DNA from: Bacteroidota bacterium
Lineage (GTDB): Bacteria > Pseudomonadota > Alphaproteobacteria > Puniceispirillales > Puniceispirillaceae
Reading direction: 5' to 3'
Assembly: GCA_009936825.1 (NCBI GenBank)
Contig: JAACDV010000214.1
Span: 1-17,804 of the forward strand
Length of the DNA: 17,804 nucleotides
The notes under the pieces are model-generated. The model was not told the origin of the DNA and ran no database searches. It worked only from the letters and a program-made list of their open reading frames with translations. Position 1 is the stretch's first letter. The number at the start of each line of letters is the position of its first letter. Both the position numbers and the translations under genes were made by a program. Below, in pieces: positions 7,529-15,961 of this stretch.

Positions 7529-8779
7529 ATGCGTAATTCTGGATTTCGCATTCTTAAAGAAGGTCTGACGGGAAACAAGGGCTGGCAGCCAGCATGGCGC
7601 GATGCTGCTCCCAAACCTGCCTACGATTTCGTGGTCATTGGCGGCGGCGGTCATGGGCTGGCGACGGCCTATTATCTGGCCAGCCAGTTTGGCGAAGCTT
7701 CAGTTGCAGTTCTGGAAAAAAACTGGATCGGCGGCGGTAATGTTGGACGCAACACCACCATCATCCGGTCAAACTATTTACTGGACGGCAATGTTCCCTT
7801 TTATGAATTTTCCCTAAAATTGTGGGAAGGGCTGGAGCAGGATATTAATTATAACGCGATGGTCAGCCAGCGCGGTGTCTATAATCTCTATCATTCGGAT
7901 GGCCAGCGTGATGCCTATCGCCGCCGCGGTAATGCGATGATACTTCATGGCGCCGATGCCGAACTTTTGGATGCTGACCAGCTTCGTGCAGAATGCCCGT
8001 TCCTGAATTATGAAAATGCCCGCTTTCCAATCATGGGAGCGCTGGTTCAACGCCGCGGCGGATCAGTTCGCCATGATGCGGTAGCATGGGGATATGCCAG
8101 TGCAGCCAATAAACGCGGTGTCGATATCATCCAGAATTGTGAAGTTACCGGCTTTCGCGTTCAAAATGGCCGCTGCACAGGTGTGGAAACCAGCCGCGGC
8201 TTTATCGGGGCGCGCAAGATTGGATGTGCAGTCGCCGGTAACAGCAGCAAGGTGATGCAGGTGGCCGGAATGCGCCTGCCGATCGAGAGCCATGTATTGC
8301 AGGCTTTTGTCACTGAAGGATTAAAACCGATTCTGCCCGGGGTAATTACCTACGGTGCCGGACATTTTTATGTCAGCCAGTCGGACAAGGGCGGGTTGGT
8401 CTTTGGCGGCGATATTGACGGCTATAATTCTTATGCCCAGCGTGGCAATCTGCCGGTGGTTGAGGATGTCTGCGAGGGCGGAATGTCGATGATGCCAATG
8501 ATCGGGCGAGCGCGTATGGTGCGCATGTGGGGCGGCATAATGGACATGAGTATGGATGGATCCCCGATCATCGACCGCACGGGTATTGACGGGCTATATT
8601 TCAATGGCGGCTGGTGCTATGGCGGGTTTAAAGCAACGCCGGCATCGGGCTGGTGTTTTGCCCATCTGATGGCAACCGGCAGGCCGCACGATACTGCTAC
8701 CGCCTATCGGTTTGACAGGTTCAGGCGCGGTATGATGATTGATGAAAAGGGGTCGGGCGCACAGCCCAACCTACATTAG
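7529..8779 (+). CDS. soxB: Heterotetrameric sarcosine oxidase, beta subunit
   Basis: The catalytic flavin subunit of TSOX, which oxidises sarcosine at a non-covalent FAD and passes electrons to covalently held FMN, where O2 is reduced to H2O2. The 416-residue length is normal for the family. The Rossmann dinucleotide fold is clear: YDFVVIGGGGHG at 32-43. The conserved RRGGSVRHDAVAWGYA segment (175-190) contains His182, which aligns with the histidine (His173 in Stenotrophomonas) that anchors FMN. GGWCYGGFKATPASGWCFAHL near the C-terminus is the usual flavin/substrate-closing segment. GAGG lies just upstream of the ATG. It opens a tightly packed operon soxB-D-A-G; soxD follows after 15 bp. Confidence 0.95.
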   Translation: MRNSGFRILKEGLTGNKGWQPAWRDAAPKPAYDFVVIGGGGHGLATAYYLASQFGEASVAVLEKNWIGGGNVGRNTTIIRSNYLLDGNVPFYEFSLKLWEGLEQDINYNAMVSQRGVYNLYHSDGQRDAYRRRGNAMILHGADAELLDADQLRAECPFLNYENARFPIMGALVQRRGGSVRHDAVAWGYASAANKRGVDIIQNCEVTGFRVQNGRCTGVETSRGFIGARKIGCAVAGNSSKVMQVAGMRLPIESHVLQAFVTEGLKPILPGVITYGAGHFYVSQSDKGGLVFGGDIDGYNSYAQRGNLPVVEDVCEGGMSMMPMIGRARMVRMWGGIMDMSMDGSPIIDRTGIDGLYFNGGWCYGGFKATPASGWCFAHLMATGRPHDTATAYRFDRFRRGMMIDEKGSGAQPNLH

Positions 8780-8794
8780 GCTGGAGCGCGAAAA

Positions 8795-9097
8795 ATGCTA
8801 ATCCCGCATCCGATACTTGGTCCCCGCGACGCGCAGGAATTTGTCATTCTTGGCGATGCCAGCCTGATCAACCGTCCTGACTGGACGGCGGCTGACGCGC
8901 TCGACAGGTTTTCAGACTATCAGTATCTTCGCGACAATCCGGCCGGAACGCACCGCGAATTATGGTACCATGAAGGCGGAGATCGAAGCTGGCTGGTTGT
9001 GACCCGCGATACGGTTACGCATGAAATCATCAAGGTTGAGCTTGCCTCAACAGTGGCGAAGAAATCTTCTACCCGTAAGTTAGGATCGGGCCAATGA
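8795..9097 (+). CDS. soxD: Sarcosine oxidase delta subunit, zinc-site-degenerate form
   Basis: The small delta subunit caps the TSOX complex. The 100-residue protein is recognised by length, by position between soxB and soxA, and by the family segments MLIPHPILGPR, FSDYQYLRDNPAGTHRELWYHEGGDRSWLVVTRDT and the C-terminal VTHEI. In characterised enzymes the subunit binds zinc through two N-terminal cysteines (CPxCGPR) and a His/Cys pair (H-x3-C in WxHxxGCRxW). Here the first pair reads His5 and Leu8, His58 is kept, and the last cysteine is Asp62, so the classical site is lost. The protein has no cysteine at all. GGAG (8782-8785) precedes the ATG. Its stop overlaps soxA in ATGA, a four-base overlap indicating coupled translation. 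Confidence 0.93.
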   Translation: MLIPHPILGPRDAQEFVILGDASLINRPDWTAADALDRFSDYQYLRDNPAGTHRELWYHEGGDRSWLVVTRDTVTHEIIKVELASTVAKKSSTRKLGSGQ

Positions 9098-12048
9098 CAC
9101 AGGTCAACCGGCTGGATGGTGGTTATATTGACCGCAACACGCCCCTTAGCTTTACCTTTGATGGTCGCCAGTTTGACGGCTTTTCCGGCGATACGCTGGC
9201 CTCTGCACTGCTAGCCAACAACGTTCGCCTGATGGGACGTTCGTTCAAATATCACCGTCCGCGCGGACCTATCAGCGCCGGATCTGAAGAGCCGAATGCA
9301 CTGGTTGAACTTCGTGAAGGTGCGCGCCGTGAGCCCAACATAAAGGCCACTACCGCCGAGCTTTATGACGGGATGATCGCCGCCAGCCAGAACCGGTGGC
9401 CCTCGCTTGGCTTTGATCTGATGTCGATCAATGATCATTTCTCGGCTTTTCTGGGGGCGGGTTTCTATTACAAAACATTCATGTGGCTAAAATCCTTTTG
9501 GGAGCGCGTTTACGAGCCGATCATCCGGCGTGCAGCCGGTCTTGGTGCGTTGTCCGGCGAGGAAGATCCCGACCTCTACGACCGCGGGTTCCGGCATTGT
9601 GATCTGCGGATTATCGGGGCTGGACCAGCCGGCTTAAGCGCGGCGTTAACGGCTGGACGGGCTGGCGCCGAAGTTATTCTGGTCGATGAAGATTTTCGTG
9701 CTGGTGGACGGCTGAATTCGGAAACAATTGCGGTTAGTAACATGGCGGGCGCCGAATGGGCCCGGGGCGTAGCTGCTGAGCTTAACAGCATGCAAAATGT
9801 CCGGATTATGCCGCGCAGCACGGCGATTGGCACCTTTGATCATGGTGTTTACAGCGTTCTTGAACGTGTTGGCGACCATTTAATTGAGCCAGGAGCAGGC
9901 AAACCACGGCAGATTTTATGGCGCGTTTATGCCCGCCGCGCGCTTTTATGTGCAGGGGCTACCGAGCGCATGATCGCCTTTGACAATAATGACCGCCCGG
10001 GAATTATTCAGGCCGGTGCGGTGCGATCATATGTAAATCGCTTTGCGGCAACGCCGGCCTCACGCATTGCCATCTTTACTAATAATGATGATGGTCACCG
10101 GACAGCAGTTGATCTGGCAGCCGCCGGAATTGATGTGTCGGCAATTATCGATTCGCGCGATGATGCCCCAAAAAACGATGTCGCAGAAGTGTTTGCAGGC
10201 AGCGTTGTTAACAATAGTTCCGGCAGGCTGGGTCTGAGCCAGATCAGCCTTCGTTTGGCGGGAGGCCAACATCGCAAGATCGAATGCGGGGCGCTGGCGG
10301 TTTCTGGCGGCTGGAACCCGAATGTGCATCTGACCTGCCATCATCGAGGCAGGCCGCAATGGCAAGATGATATTGCCGCCTTTATCCCCGGTGAACACGG
10401 CCCGGCAGGCCAGCATGTTGCCGGTGCAGCGCGCGGCATTTTCAGTACGCATGGCGCCCTTGCCGATGGCCAAAACCAAGCTGTGATCGCCCTCACCGAA
10501 CTGGGCATAAAAGCCGCTGCGCAGAAATTACCCGAGGCCGAAGATCAGCCCGTCAACATTAAGGCGATGTGGCATGTTGGCGGCACCAAACGCGCCTGGC
10601 TTGACCAGCAAAATGATGTCACCGTCAAAGACGTCAAGCTGGCGCATATGGAGAATTTTCGTAGCGTTGAGCATATGAAGCGCTATACGACGCTTGGCAT
10701 GGCTACCGATCAGGGCCGTAACTCAAACGTTCTGGGCCTATCAATTATGGCTGAGATGACCGGCAAAACGATTGCTGAAACGGGAACAACAATCTACCGC
10801 CCGCCCTATAGCCCAACGGCCATTGGTGCGTTTGCGGGACGGTCTACCGGCACTGATTTTCGCCCCACACGCCTGACACCATCGCATCATTGGGCCGTCG
10901 AACAGGGTGCTGAATTCGTTGAGGTGGGCAGCTGGCTACGCGCGCAATGGTTTCAGAGGGAAGGTGAAACCGAATGGCGGCAAAGCGTTGACCGCGAAGT
11001 TCTGGCAACAAGACAATCGGTTGGCGTGTGTGATGTCAGTACGCTTGGCAAAATTGACATTCAAGGAAGCGGCGCGACTGAGCTGATCAATCTGGCCTAT
11101 AGCAACGGCTTTGCCAAGCTTGCGGTTGGCAAAACACGCTATGGTCTGATGCTGCGCGAAGACGGCATGGTGATGGATGATGGCACCACCGCACGGCTGG
11201 GCGAGACGCATTATCTGATGACGACAACAACGGCAAATGCAGTCGGGGTTTATCGTCATCTGGAATTTATTCGCCAATGTCTTCGCCCTGATCTGGATGT
11301 TGCCCTGATTTCAGCAACCGATTCATGGGCACAATTTGCCGTTGCCGGGCCAAATTCACGCCGCGTTTTGCAACAGATTATTGATCCGGAATTCGATATC
11401 TCAAACGAGGCTTTTCCTTTTATGGCCTGCGGTGATGTAACGGTTTGCGGCGGGCTTGCAGCGCGTTTGTTTCGCATTTCCTTTTCTGGTGAGCTTGGTT
11501 ATGAAATTGCCGTGCCGTCACGCTATGGCGATGCGATGATCCGCGCCCTGATGCAGGCTGGCGAGCCCTTTGATATCACCCCTTATGGCACCGAGGCACT
11601 GGGAGTCATGCGGATCGAAAAGGGGCATGTGACCGGCAGTGAGTTAAACGGAACAATTACCGCGCGTAATCTTGGCATGGGAAAGATGGTGTCCGGGGTA
11701 AAAGACAGCATCGGTGCGGTTCTGGCAGGACGCGAAGCGCTGGTCGCTGAAGACGGATTGCGGCTGGTTGGGCTGCGTGCGATTGATGAGAACGGAACCA
11801 TTACCTCCGGATCACATCTGTTTGCCGACGACGCGCCAGTTGTTAGCGCGCATGATCAGGGCTATGTCACCTCGGCATGCTATTCGCCGCATCTTGGCAG
11901 CTCTATCGCGCTTGGTTTTATCCGGCACGGGGCACAGCGTTATGGCGAAATTATTCAGGCGCGCAACCCACTGGAAGGGCGGTCAGCACGCGCCGAAATT
12001 GTCAGCCCACATTTCATCGATCCCGAAGGAGGGCGGCTCCGTGATTAA
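9094..12048 (+). CDS. soxA: Heterotetrameric sarcosine oxidase, alpha subunit
   Basis: The large subunit binds NAD+ and channels the methyl group from sarcosine oxidation to tetrahydrofolate, giving 5,10-methylene-THF. The 984-residue protein has, in order: a 2Fe-2S-ferredoxin-like fold without cluster cysteines (about 15-75; SFKYHRPRGPISAGSEEPNALVE is the family hallmark); a dinucleotide-binding region with GAGPAG at 175-180; the linker QNDVTVKDVKLAHMENFRSVEHMKRYTTLGMATDQG (about 506-541); and a GCV_T/aminomethyltransferase-like folate domain from about 600 to the end. Length and order are typical of TSOX alpha. Its end overlaps the soxG start by 8 bp. Confidence 0.96.
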   Translation: MTQVNRLDGGYIDRNTPLSFTFDGRQFDGFSGDTLASALLANNVRLMGRSFKYHRPRGPISAGSEEPNALVELREGARREPNIKATTAELYDGMIAASQNRWPSLGFDLMSINDHFSAFLGAGFYYKTFMWLKSFWERVYEPIIRRAAGLGALSGEEDPDLYDRGFRHCDLRIIGAGPAGLSAALTAGRAGAEVILVDEDFRAGGRLNSETIAVSNMAGAEWARGVAAELNSMQNVRIMPRSTAIGTFDHGVYSVLERVGDHLIEPGAGKPRQILWRVYARRALLCAGATERMIAFDNNDRPGIIQAGAVRSYVNRFAATPASRIAIFTNNDDGHRTAVDLAAAGIDVSAIIDSRDDAPKNDVAEVFAGSVVNNSSGRLGLSQISLRLAGGQHRKIECGALAVSGGWNPNVHLTCHHRGRPQWQDDIAAFIPGEHGPAGQHVAGAARGIFSTHGALADGQNQAVIALTELGIKAAAQKLPEAEDQPVNIKAMWHVGGTKRAWLDQQNDVTVKDVKLAHMENFRSVEHMKRYTTLGMATDQGRNSNVLGLSIMAEMTGKTIAETGTTIYRPPYSPTAIGAFAGRSTGTDFRPTRLTPSHHWAVEQGAEFVEVGSWLRAQWFQREGETEWRQSVDREVLATRQSVGVCDVSTLGKIDIQGSGATELINLAYSNGFAKLAVGKTRYGLMLREDGMVMDDGTTARLGETHYLMTTTTANAVGVYRHLEFIRQCLRPDLDVALISATDSWAQFAVAGPNSRRVLQQIIDPEFDISNEAFPFMACGDVTVCGGLAARLFRISFSGELGYEIAVPSRYGDAMIRALMQAGEPFDITPYGTEALGVMRIEKGHVTGSELNGTITARNLGMGKMVSGVKDSIGAVLAGREALVAEDGLRLVGLRAIDENGTITSGSHLFADDAPVVSAHDQGYVTSACYSPHLGSSIALGFIRHGAQRYGEIIQARNPLEGRSARAEIVSPHFIDPEGGRLRD

Positions 12049-12634
12049 GCTTACCACAACCACGCCGCTGGGTGGAACGGTAGCAAGAGACGATCAGATT
12101 GGCACATTGCGGATAACCGAATGGCCGAATACCGCACTGGCGTCTGTTACAATGCGGAAGGGGAAAAGTGTGACTTTCCGACGCGCGGCACTGGATGCAT
12201 TCGGAGCTGAACCCCCAGCCGGCGGTGCAGGGATGCTTTTGGGCGCCGGTAGTGCTAGCGATCATATAGCGGTGATCTGGATGGGGCCTGACCAGTATCT
12301 TGTCGAGACAGAAATCGAGGCGGAGCAAAACGCATCCATCAGCCTTGCCAGCAGACTGGCCGAAAGGTTTGCCCAGAGCGCGTCAATCACCGATCAATCT
12401 GATGCGTGGGTGCGATTTGACATCGAAGGGGATGATTGTGTTGCCATGTTGGAGCGTCTGAGCGCCGCCGATAGCCGCACCATGAAAACATGTGACGCGG
12501 TAAGAACACCTATCCATCATATGGGGTGCATTCTTGTTTGCCGCGCCACCAAAACCAGATTTTCTATCTTTGGTCCGCGCTCTTCAGCACTGTCACTTCA
12601 TCATGCGCTGACCAGCGCCGCCGCTTCCTTATAA
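12041..12634 (+). CDS. soxG: Sarcosine oxidase gamma subunit
   Basis: The fourth TSOX subunit, about 197 residues, a GCV_T-like fold that packs against alpha and beta. Family features include ITEWPNTALASVTMRKG, a GPDQYLVE segment (IWMGPDQYLVETE), VTDQSDAWVR-like ITDQSDAWVRF, and the C-terminal CDAVRTPIHHMGCILVCRATKTRFSIFGPRSSA with its RSSA-type ending. A GTG start at 12041 is chosen: GAAGGAGG lies about 7-8 bp upstream, and the overlap with soxA (8 bp) is typical. The open frame extends upstream to 11714, but that part lies inside soxA in another frame and is not soxG-like. The gene closes the operon; fhs ends 26 bp downstream on the opposite strand. Confidence 0.93.
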   Translation: MIKLTTTTPLGGTVARDDQIGTLRITEWPNTALASVTMRKGKSVTFRRAALDAFGAEPPAGGAGMLLGAGSASDHIAVIWMGPDQYLVETEIEAEQNASISLASRLAERFAQSASITDQSDAWVRFDIEGDDCVAMLERLSAADSRTMKTCDAVRTPIHHMGCILVCRATKTRFSIFGPRSSALSLHHALTSAAASL

Positions 12635-12654
12635 AGGCCGCTTCCTTGCATAAG
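12628..12654. terminator. Possible hairpin in the soxG/fhs convergent gap
   Basis: CTTAT plus AAGG (12628-12632, 12634-12637) pair with CCTT plus ATAAG (12644-12647, 12650-12654), giving nine base pairs around a small internal loop. It covers the end of soxG and nearly the whole gap. There is no U-run on either strand, so terminator activity is doubtful. The 11-bp sequence GCCGCTTCCTT also occurs twice here (12620-12630 and 12637-12647). Confidence 0.25.
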
Positions 12655-12660
12655 TGCCGC

Positions 12661-14337
12661 CTAGAACAGACCTTCAATCTCACCATCCTGATTTAGATAG
12701 ATGGCCTCAGCGGCTGGGGTCCTAGGCAAGCCCGGCATCGTCATAATCTCGCCACAGATAACAACAACAAAGCCGGCGCCCGCTGCAAGCCGAACTTCAC
12801 GAACCGGAACCGAATGCCCCGTCGGCGCACCGCGCAGGCCAGGATCAGTGCTAAAACTATATTGCGTTTTGGCCATGCAGACCGGCAGATTGCCAAAGCC
12901 CTGTTCTTGCCAATTGCTCAATTGATCACGAATTTTCTTGTCTGCCAGAACCTCGTCTGCACGGTAGATGCGCTTGGCGATTGTTTCGATCTTCTCGAAC
13001 AGCGGCATTTCATCGGGATAGATTGGCGCAAAATTGCTCATGTCGGAATCGGCAATCTCGGCAACGCGTTCAGCCAGCGCCTTTGATCCCGCGGACCCAA
13101 GCTCCCAGTGTGTTGAAATGATGGCTTCGCTTCCTTGCTGGGTTACATATGCCTGTAATGCGGCAACTTCGGCCTCGGTATCACCGGTAAAATGATTCAC
13201 CGCAACGACAACTGGAACACCAAATGACTTTAGATTTTCAATATGACGACCAAGATTTGGACAGCCAGCCTGAACGGCATCAACATTTTCCTTGCCAAGA
13301 TCAGCCCGTGCCACCCCGCCATTCATCTTCATCGCACGAACCGTTGCAACAAGCACGACAACGCTGGGGGACAGGCCTGCCTTGCGGCACTTAATATTCA
13401 GGAACTTCTCTGCCCCGAGGTCGGCTCCGAATCCAGCCTCAGTCACAACATAATCGGACAATTTCAGCGCAGTTTGCGTCGCAATGACAGAATTACAACC
13501 ATGCGCGATATTGGCGAAAGGGCCGCCATGAACAAAGGCCGGGTTGTTTTCCAAAGTCTGTACCAGATTGGGCTGTAATGCCTGCGTCAACAAAACAGTC
13601 ATCGCACCATCAGCCTTCAAATCACGGCAAAAAACTGGCGAGCGATCACGGCGATAGGCAACGATAATATCGCCCAGACGGTGGCGAAGGTCTTCAAGAT
13701 TGGTGGCAAGGCACAAAATCGCCATGACTTCCGAGGCGACAGTGATATCAAACCCCGACTGCCGCGGAAATCCGTTTGAAACGCCGCCAAGGCTGGTCAC
13801 GATATCACGAAGCGCCCGGTCATTCATGTCAACAACACGGCGCCAGGTCACCCGCCGCTGGTCGATATCCAGCTCGTTGCCCCAGTAAATGTGATTGTCG
13901 ATCATCGCCGACAACAGATTATGCGCCGATGTAATTGCATGAAAATCGCCGGTAAAATGCAGGTTCATGTCTTCCATCGGAACAACCTGCGCATAGCCGC
14001 CGCCCGCAGCCCCGCCCTTCATGCCAAAGCACGGGCCGAGTGATGCCTCACGGATACAAACCGACGCCTGCTTGCCAATCGCGTTCAGCCCGTCAACCAG
14101 ACCGACAGTTGTCGTGGTCTTGCCTTCGCCCGCCGGGGTGGGGTTAATAGCGGTTACCAAAATCAGCTTGCCGTCTTTCTTTCCGGCTTGCGCGGCAATA
14201 AATTGGGCTGAAATTTTGGCCTTGTCATGACCAAAAGGAACAAGATCTTGGGCAGAGATGCCAAGCTTTGCACCGATATCCTGAATGGGCTGTTTGCTGG
14301 CAGCGCGGGCAATTTCAATATCTGACTTATGGCTCAT
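12661..14337 (-). CDS. fhs: Formate--tetrahydrofolate ligase
   Basis: Catalyses formate + ATP + THF to 10-formyl-THF + ADP + Pi, or the reverse direction yielding ATP. The 558 residues match the usual family length. The P-loop is [14 protein letters not shown] (66-79), followed by [48 protein letters not shown], the strongly conserved formyl-phosphate/THF core. The end, [27 protein letters not shown], is equally typical. The gene is convergent with soxBDAG, so it is not in that operon, but their products meet: sarcosine oxidase feeds 5,10-methylene-THF, which FolD (not in this window) converts to 10-formyl-THF. Upstream is a leader with a 12-bp tandem array. The ribosome-binding site is weak (AGGGA about 11 bp before the ATG). 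Confidence 0.97.
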   Translation of the reverse strand: MSHKSDIEIARAASKQPIQDIGAKLGISAQDLVPFGHDKAKISAQFIAAQAGKKDGKLILVTAINPTPAGEGKTTTTVGLVDGLNAIGKQASVCIREASLGPCFGMKGGAAGGGYAQVVPMEDMNLHFTGDFHAITSAHNLLSAMIDNHIYWGNELDIDQRRVTWRRVVDMNDRALRDIVTSLGGVSNGFPRQSGFDITVASEVMAILCLATNLEDLRHRLGDIIVAYRRDRSPVFCRDLKADGAMTVLLTQALQPNLVQTLENNPAFVHGGPFANIAHGCNSVIATQTALKLSDYVVTEAGFGADLGAEKFLNIKCRKAGLSPSVVVLVATVRAMKMNGGVARADLGKENVDAVQAGCPNLGRHIENLKSFGVPVVVAVNHFTGDTEAEVAALQAYVTQQGSEAIISTHWELGSAGSKALAERVAEIADSDMSNFAPIYPDEMPLFEKIETIAKRIYRADEVLADKKIRDQLSNWQEQGFGNLPVCMAKTQYSFSTDPGLRGAPTGHSVPVREVRLAAGAGFVVVICGEIMTMPGLPRTPAAEAIYLNQDGEIEGLF

Positions 14338-14354
14338 TTGAGGAATCCCTGGTT

Positions 14355-14426
14355 ATTTCAAGCAAGATTTCATTTGGAATTTTGTACGGAATTTCAGATA
14401 GGATTTCAGACAGAAGTTCATGCGAG
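14355..14426. repeat. 12-bp tandem array in the fhs leader (ATTTCA-N6, six units)
   Basis: Units start at 14355, 14367, 14379, 14391, 14403 and 14415. Four begin with exact ATTTCA; the third reads ATTTTG and the sixth AGTTCA. The pair at 14391 and 14403 is nearly identical (ATTTCAGATAGG, ATTTCAGACAGA). On the fhs strand the unit is a TGAAAT-type motif, and the array ends 18 bp before the fhs ATG, so it is probably within the 5' leader. In one plus-strand frame it would read I-S-x-x repeats, but no supported gene lies there. Confidence 0.7.
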
Positions 14427-14460
14427 CTTACAAAGCTGAATTACCTGTCATTCCAAGATC

Positions 14461-14478
14461 GCGATGTTCCAACATCGC
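14461..14478. repeat. Perfect inverted repeat GCGATGTT-CC-AACATCGC
   Basis: Eight-base arms GCGATGTT (14461-14468) and AACATCGC (14471-14478) flank a two-base centre. It lies about midway in the fhs/argG spacer. It may be an operator for a dimeric regulator controlling either gene, or a hairpin (7-bp stem, 4-nt loop) in a leader RNA. No U-run follows. Confidence 0.45.
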
Positions 14479-14615
14479 CGCAAAACGACTTGGATGCGGT
14501 GCGGACAGCGCTATGACTTAGGGTGCACAATAATCGCCTTATATCAGGAACAAACTTCATTTACAGTCGAATTCGCGGTGTAAGGTAAAAAATCTGCGTT
14601 GCGGGGAGGCATCTG

Positions 14616-14687
14616 ATGGGCTATCACAACGGCCATGAAAAAAGATTCAGTCAAAAAAGTCGTCCTCGCCTATTCGGGCGGGCTTGA
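14616..14687 (+). CDS. Candidate 23-codon upstream ORF overlapping the argG start
   Basis: An ATG at 14616 lies 6 bp after GGGGAGG (14603-14609), an ideal Shine-Dalgarno distance. Its frame encodes 23 residues ([20 protein letters not shown] then GRA) and stops with TGA at 14685-14687. It is in a different frame from argG and covers the argG ATG (14635). Four of its codons specify arginine. It could be a regulatory uORF or translational-coupling device. Alternatively it could be a frame broken by an indel in the A6 run at 14638-14643, which would otherwise extend ArgG. Evidence for translation is only the ribosome-binding site. Confidence 0.35.
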   Translation: MGYHNGHEKRFSQKSRPRLFGRA

Positions 14688-15870
14688 TACCTCGGTCATC
14701 CTGCGCTGGTTGCAGGATGAGTATAATGCCGAAGTCGTTACCTTTACTGCCGATATCGGGCAAGGCGAGGAGGTCGAGCCGGCGCGCGCCAAAGCCGAAA
14801 TGATGGGCATTCGTGAAATCTTCATTGAGGATTTGCGTGAGGAATTTGTGCGCGACTATGTGTTCCCGATGTTCAGAGCAAACCCGCTATATGAGGGTGT
14901 CTATCTTCTGGGCACATCCATTGCGCGGCCCCTGATTGCCAAACGCCAGATTGAAATTGCGCGCGATGTAGGCGCTGATGCGGTTTCGCACGGTGCCACA
15001 GGCAAGGGCAATGATCAGGTTCGCTTTGAGCTGGCCTATTATGCGCTGCAACCTGATATCAAGGTGATTGCGCCCTGGCGAGAATGGGATCTTGGATCAC
15101 GCACCAAGCTGATAGAATATGCCGAGCAGAATCAAATTCCAATCCCACGTGACAAACGCGGTGAGGCACCGTTCAGTGTCGATGCGAATCTTTTGCACAT
15201 CTCGGCTGAAGGTAAAGTTCTGGAAGACCCGTGGGTGGCACCCGAAGAATATATCTTCTCTCGCAGCGTTTCGCCTGAGGATGCACCGGACAAGCCCACC
15301 GAAATTGAAATTAGCTTCGAAGCTGGCGATCCGATAGCGATCGACGGAGTGGCAATGAGCCCTGCTACCTTGCTGACCCGGCTGAACGAGCTTGGCGGGG
15401 AAAACGGTATTGGCCGCGTCGATCTGGTGGAAAACCGGTTCGTTGGAATGAAATCCCGCGGCGTTTATGAAACCCCTGGCGGCAGCATTTTGCTGACTGC
15501 GCGCCGGGCGATGGAATCGATCACCCTTGATCGTGGTGCAGCGCATCAAAAAGACGAGCTGATGCCCCGTTATGCCGAGCTGGTTTATAATGGTTTTTGG
15601 TTTTCGCCAGAGCGTGAAATGCTGCAGGCCGCCATTGACAGTTGCCGCGATGCAGTGCGCGGTGTCGTGCGCATCAAGCTGTATAAGGGCAATGTGATTG
15701 TCACCGGGCGCAAATCACCAAACTCACTTTACAGCGCTGATCTCGTCACTTTTGAAGAAGGTGCGGTTGATTATGATCACGCCGATGCGCACGGATTTAT
15801 CCGGCTAAACGCACTACGACTTCGCGTCGCCAAGATGGTTGGCGATAATAATCCAGACAAAACAGACTAA
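14635..15870 (+). CDS. argG: Argininosuccinate synthase
   Basis: Joins citrulline and aspartate with ATP in the penultimate step of arginine biosynthesis, in the cytoplasm. The 411-residue protein is of usual length. The ATP pyrophosphatase P-loop is [10 protein letters not shown] (12-21). Other conserved segments are [43 protein letters not shown] (citrulline/aspartate-binding), APWREWDL, and [18 protein letters not shown] near the C-terminus. The start at 14635 gives [16 protein letters not shown], which fits alphaproteobacterial homologues. However, the only strong Shine-Dalgarno is 25 bp upstream and serves an out-of-frame ATG, so initiation may depend on coupling. It is divergent from fhs and apparently monocistronic. 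Confidence 0.96.
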   Translation: MKKDSVKKVVLAYSGGLDTSVILRWLQDEYNAEVVTFTADIGQGEEVEPARAKAEMMGIREIFIEDLREEFVRDYVFPMFRANPLYEGVYLLGTSIARPLIAKRQIEIARDVGADAVSHGATGKGNDQVRFELAYYALQPDIKVIAPWREWDLGSRTKLIEYAEQNQIPIPRDKRGEAPFSVDANLLHISAEGKVLEDPWVAPEEYIFSRSVSPEDAPDKPTEIEISFEAGDPIAIDGVAMSPATLLTRLNELGGENGIGRVDLVENRFVGMKSRGVYETPGGSILLTARRAMESITLDRGAAHQKDELMPRYAELVYNGFWFSPEREMLQAAIDSCRDAVRGVVRIKLYKGNVIVTGRKSPNSLYSADLVTFEEGAVDYDHADAHGFIRLNALRLRVAKMVGDNNPDKTD

Positions 15871-15910
15871 ACCGGCGCCCCCGACTGGGCTCAAAAAGAT
15901 TGAACCCCGC

Positions 15911-15961
15911 TCGGAGCTGGGACCTATACAACATGGAAACCCAATCGGAAATGGGGCCTAT
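15911..15961. repeat. 17-bp imperfect direct repeat downstream of argG
   Basis: TCGGAGCTGGGACCTAT (15911-15927) and TCGGAAATGGGGCCTAT (15945-15961) match at 14 of 17 positions, with a 34-bp period. Each is preceded by an ACCC run that can pair with its GGG; in the first unit CCCGCT pairs with AGC-GGG around CGG. A degenerate third unit (CCGACTGGGC, 15881-15890) may precede them. The last copy ends on the stop codon of the neighbouring small gene. The pair of hairpins may act as a terminator or RNA-stabilising element for convergent transcripts, though no U-run is present. Confidence 0.5.

Larger units (their letters stand above)
14338..14634. other. Divergent fhs/argG intergenic region
   Basis: This 297-bp spacer holds the leaders of both fhs (minus) and argG (plus). 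From left to right it contains a six-unit 12-bp tandem array (14355-14426), an 18-bp inverted repeat (14461-14478), TTACA-N13-TGTAA (14561-14583), and a strong Shine-Dalgarno GGGGAGG (14603-14609). TTTACA at 14560-14565 could be a -35 for argG, but no convincing -10 follows. No known riboswitch fold was recognised by eye. Confidence 0.6.

Noticed and set aside
11714..12040. Upstream extension of the soxG frame (109 codons)
   Set aside because: It lies wholly inside soxA in another frame, and the GTG at 12041 has a strong Shine-Dalgarno and gives the normal gamma-subunit length.
14268..14516. 82-codon plus-strand frame across the fhs start and its leader
   Set aside because: It overlaps fhs antisense, has no ribosome-binding site, and its ISxx repeats are explained by the 12-bp DNA array.
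14338..14634. Riboswitch (THF, glycine or SAM type) in the fhs/argG spacer
   Set aside because: No recognisable conserved core was found by eye. A covariance-model search would settle it.
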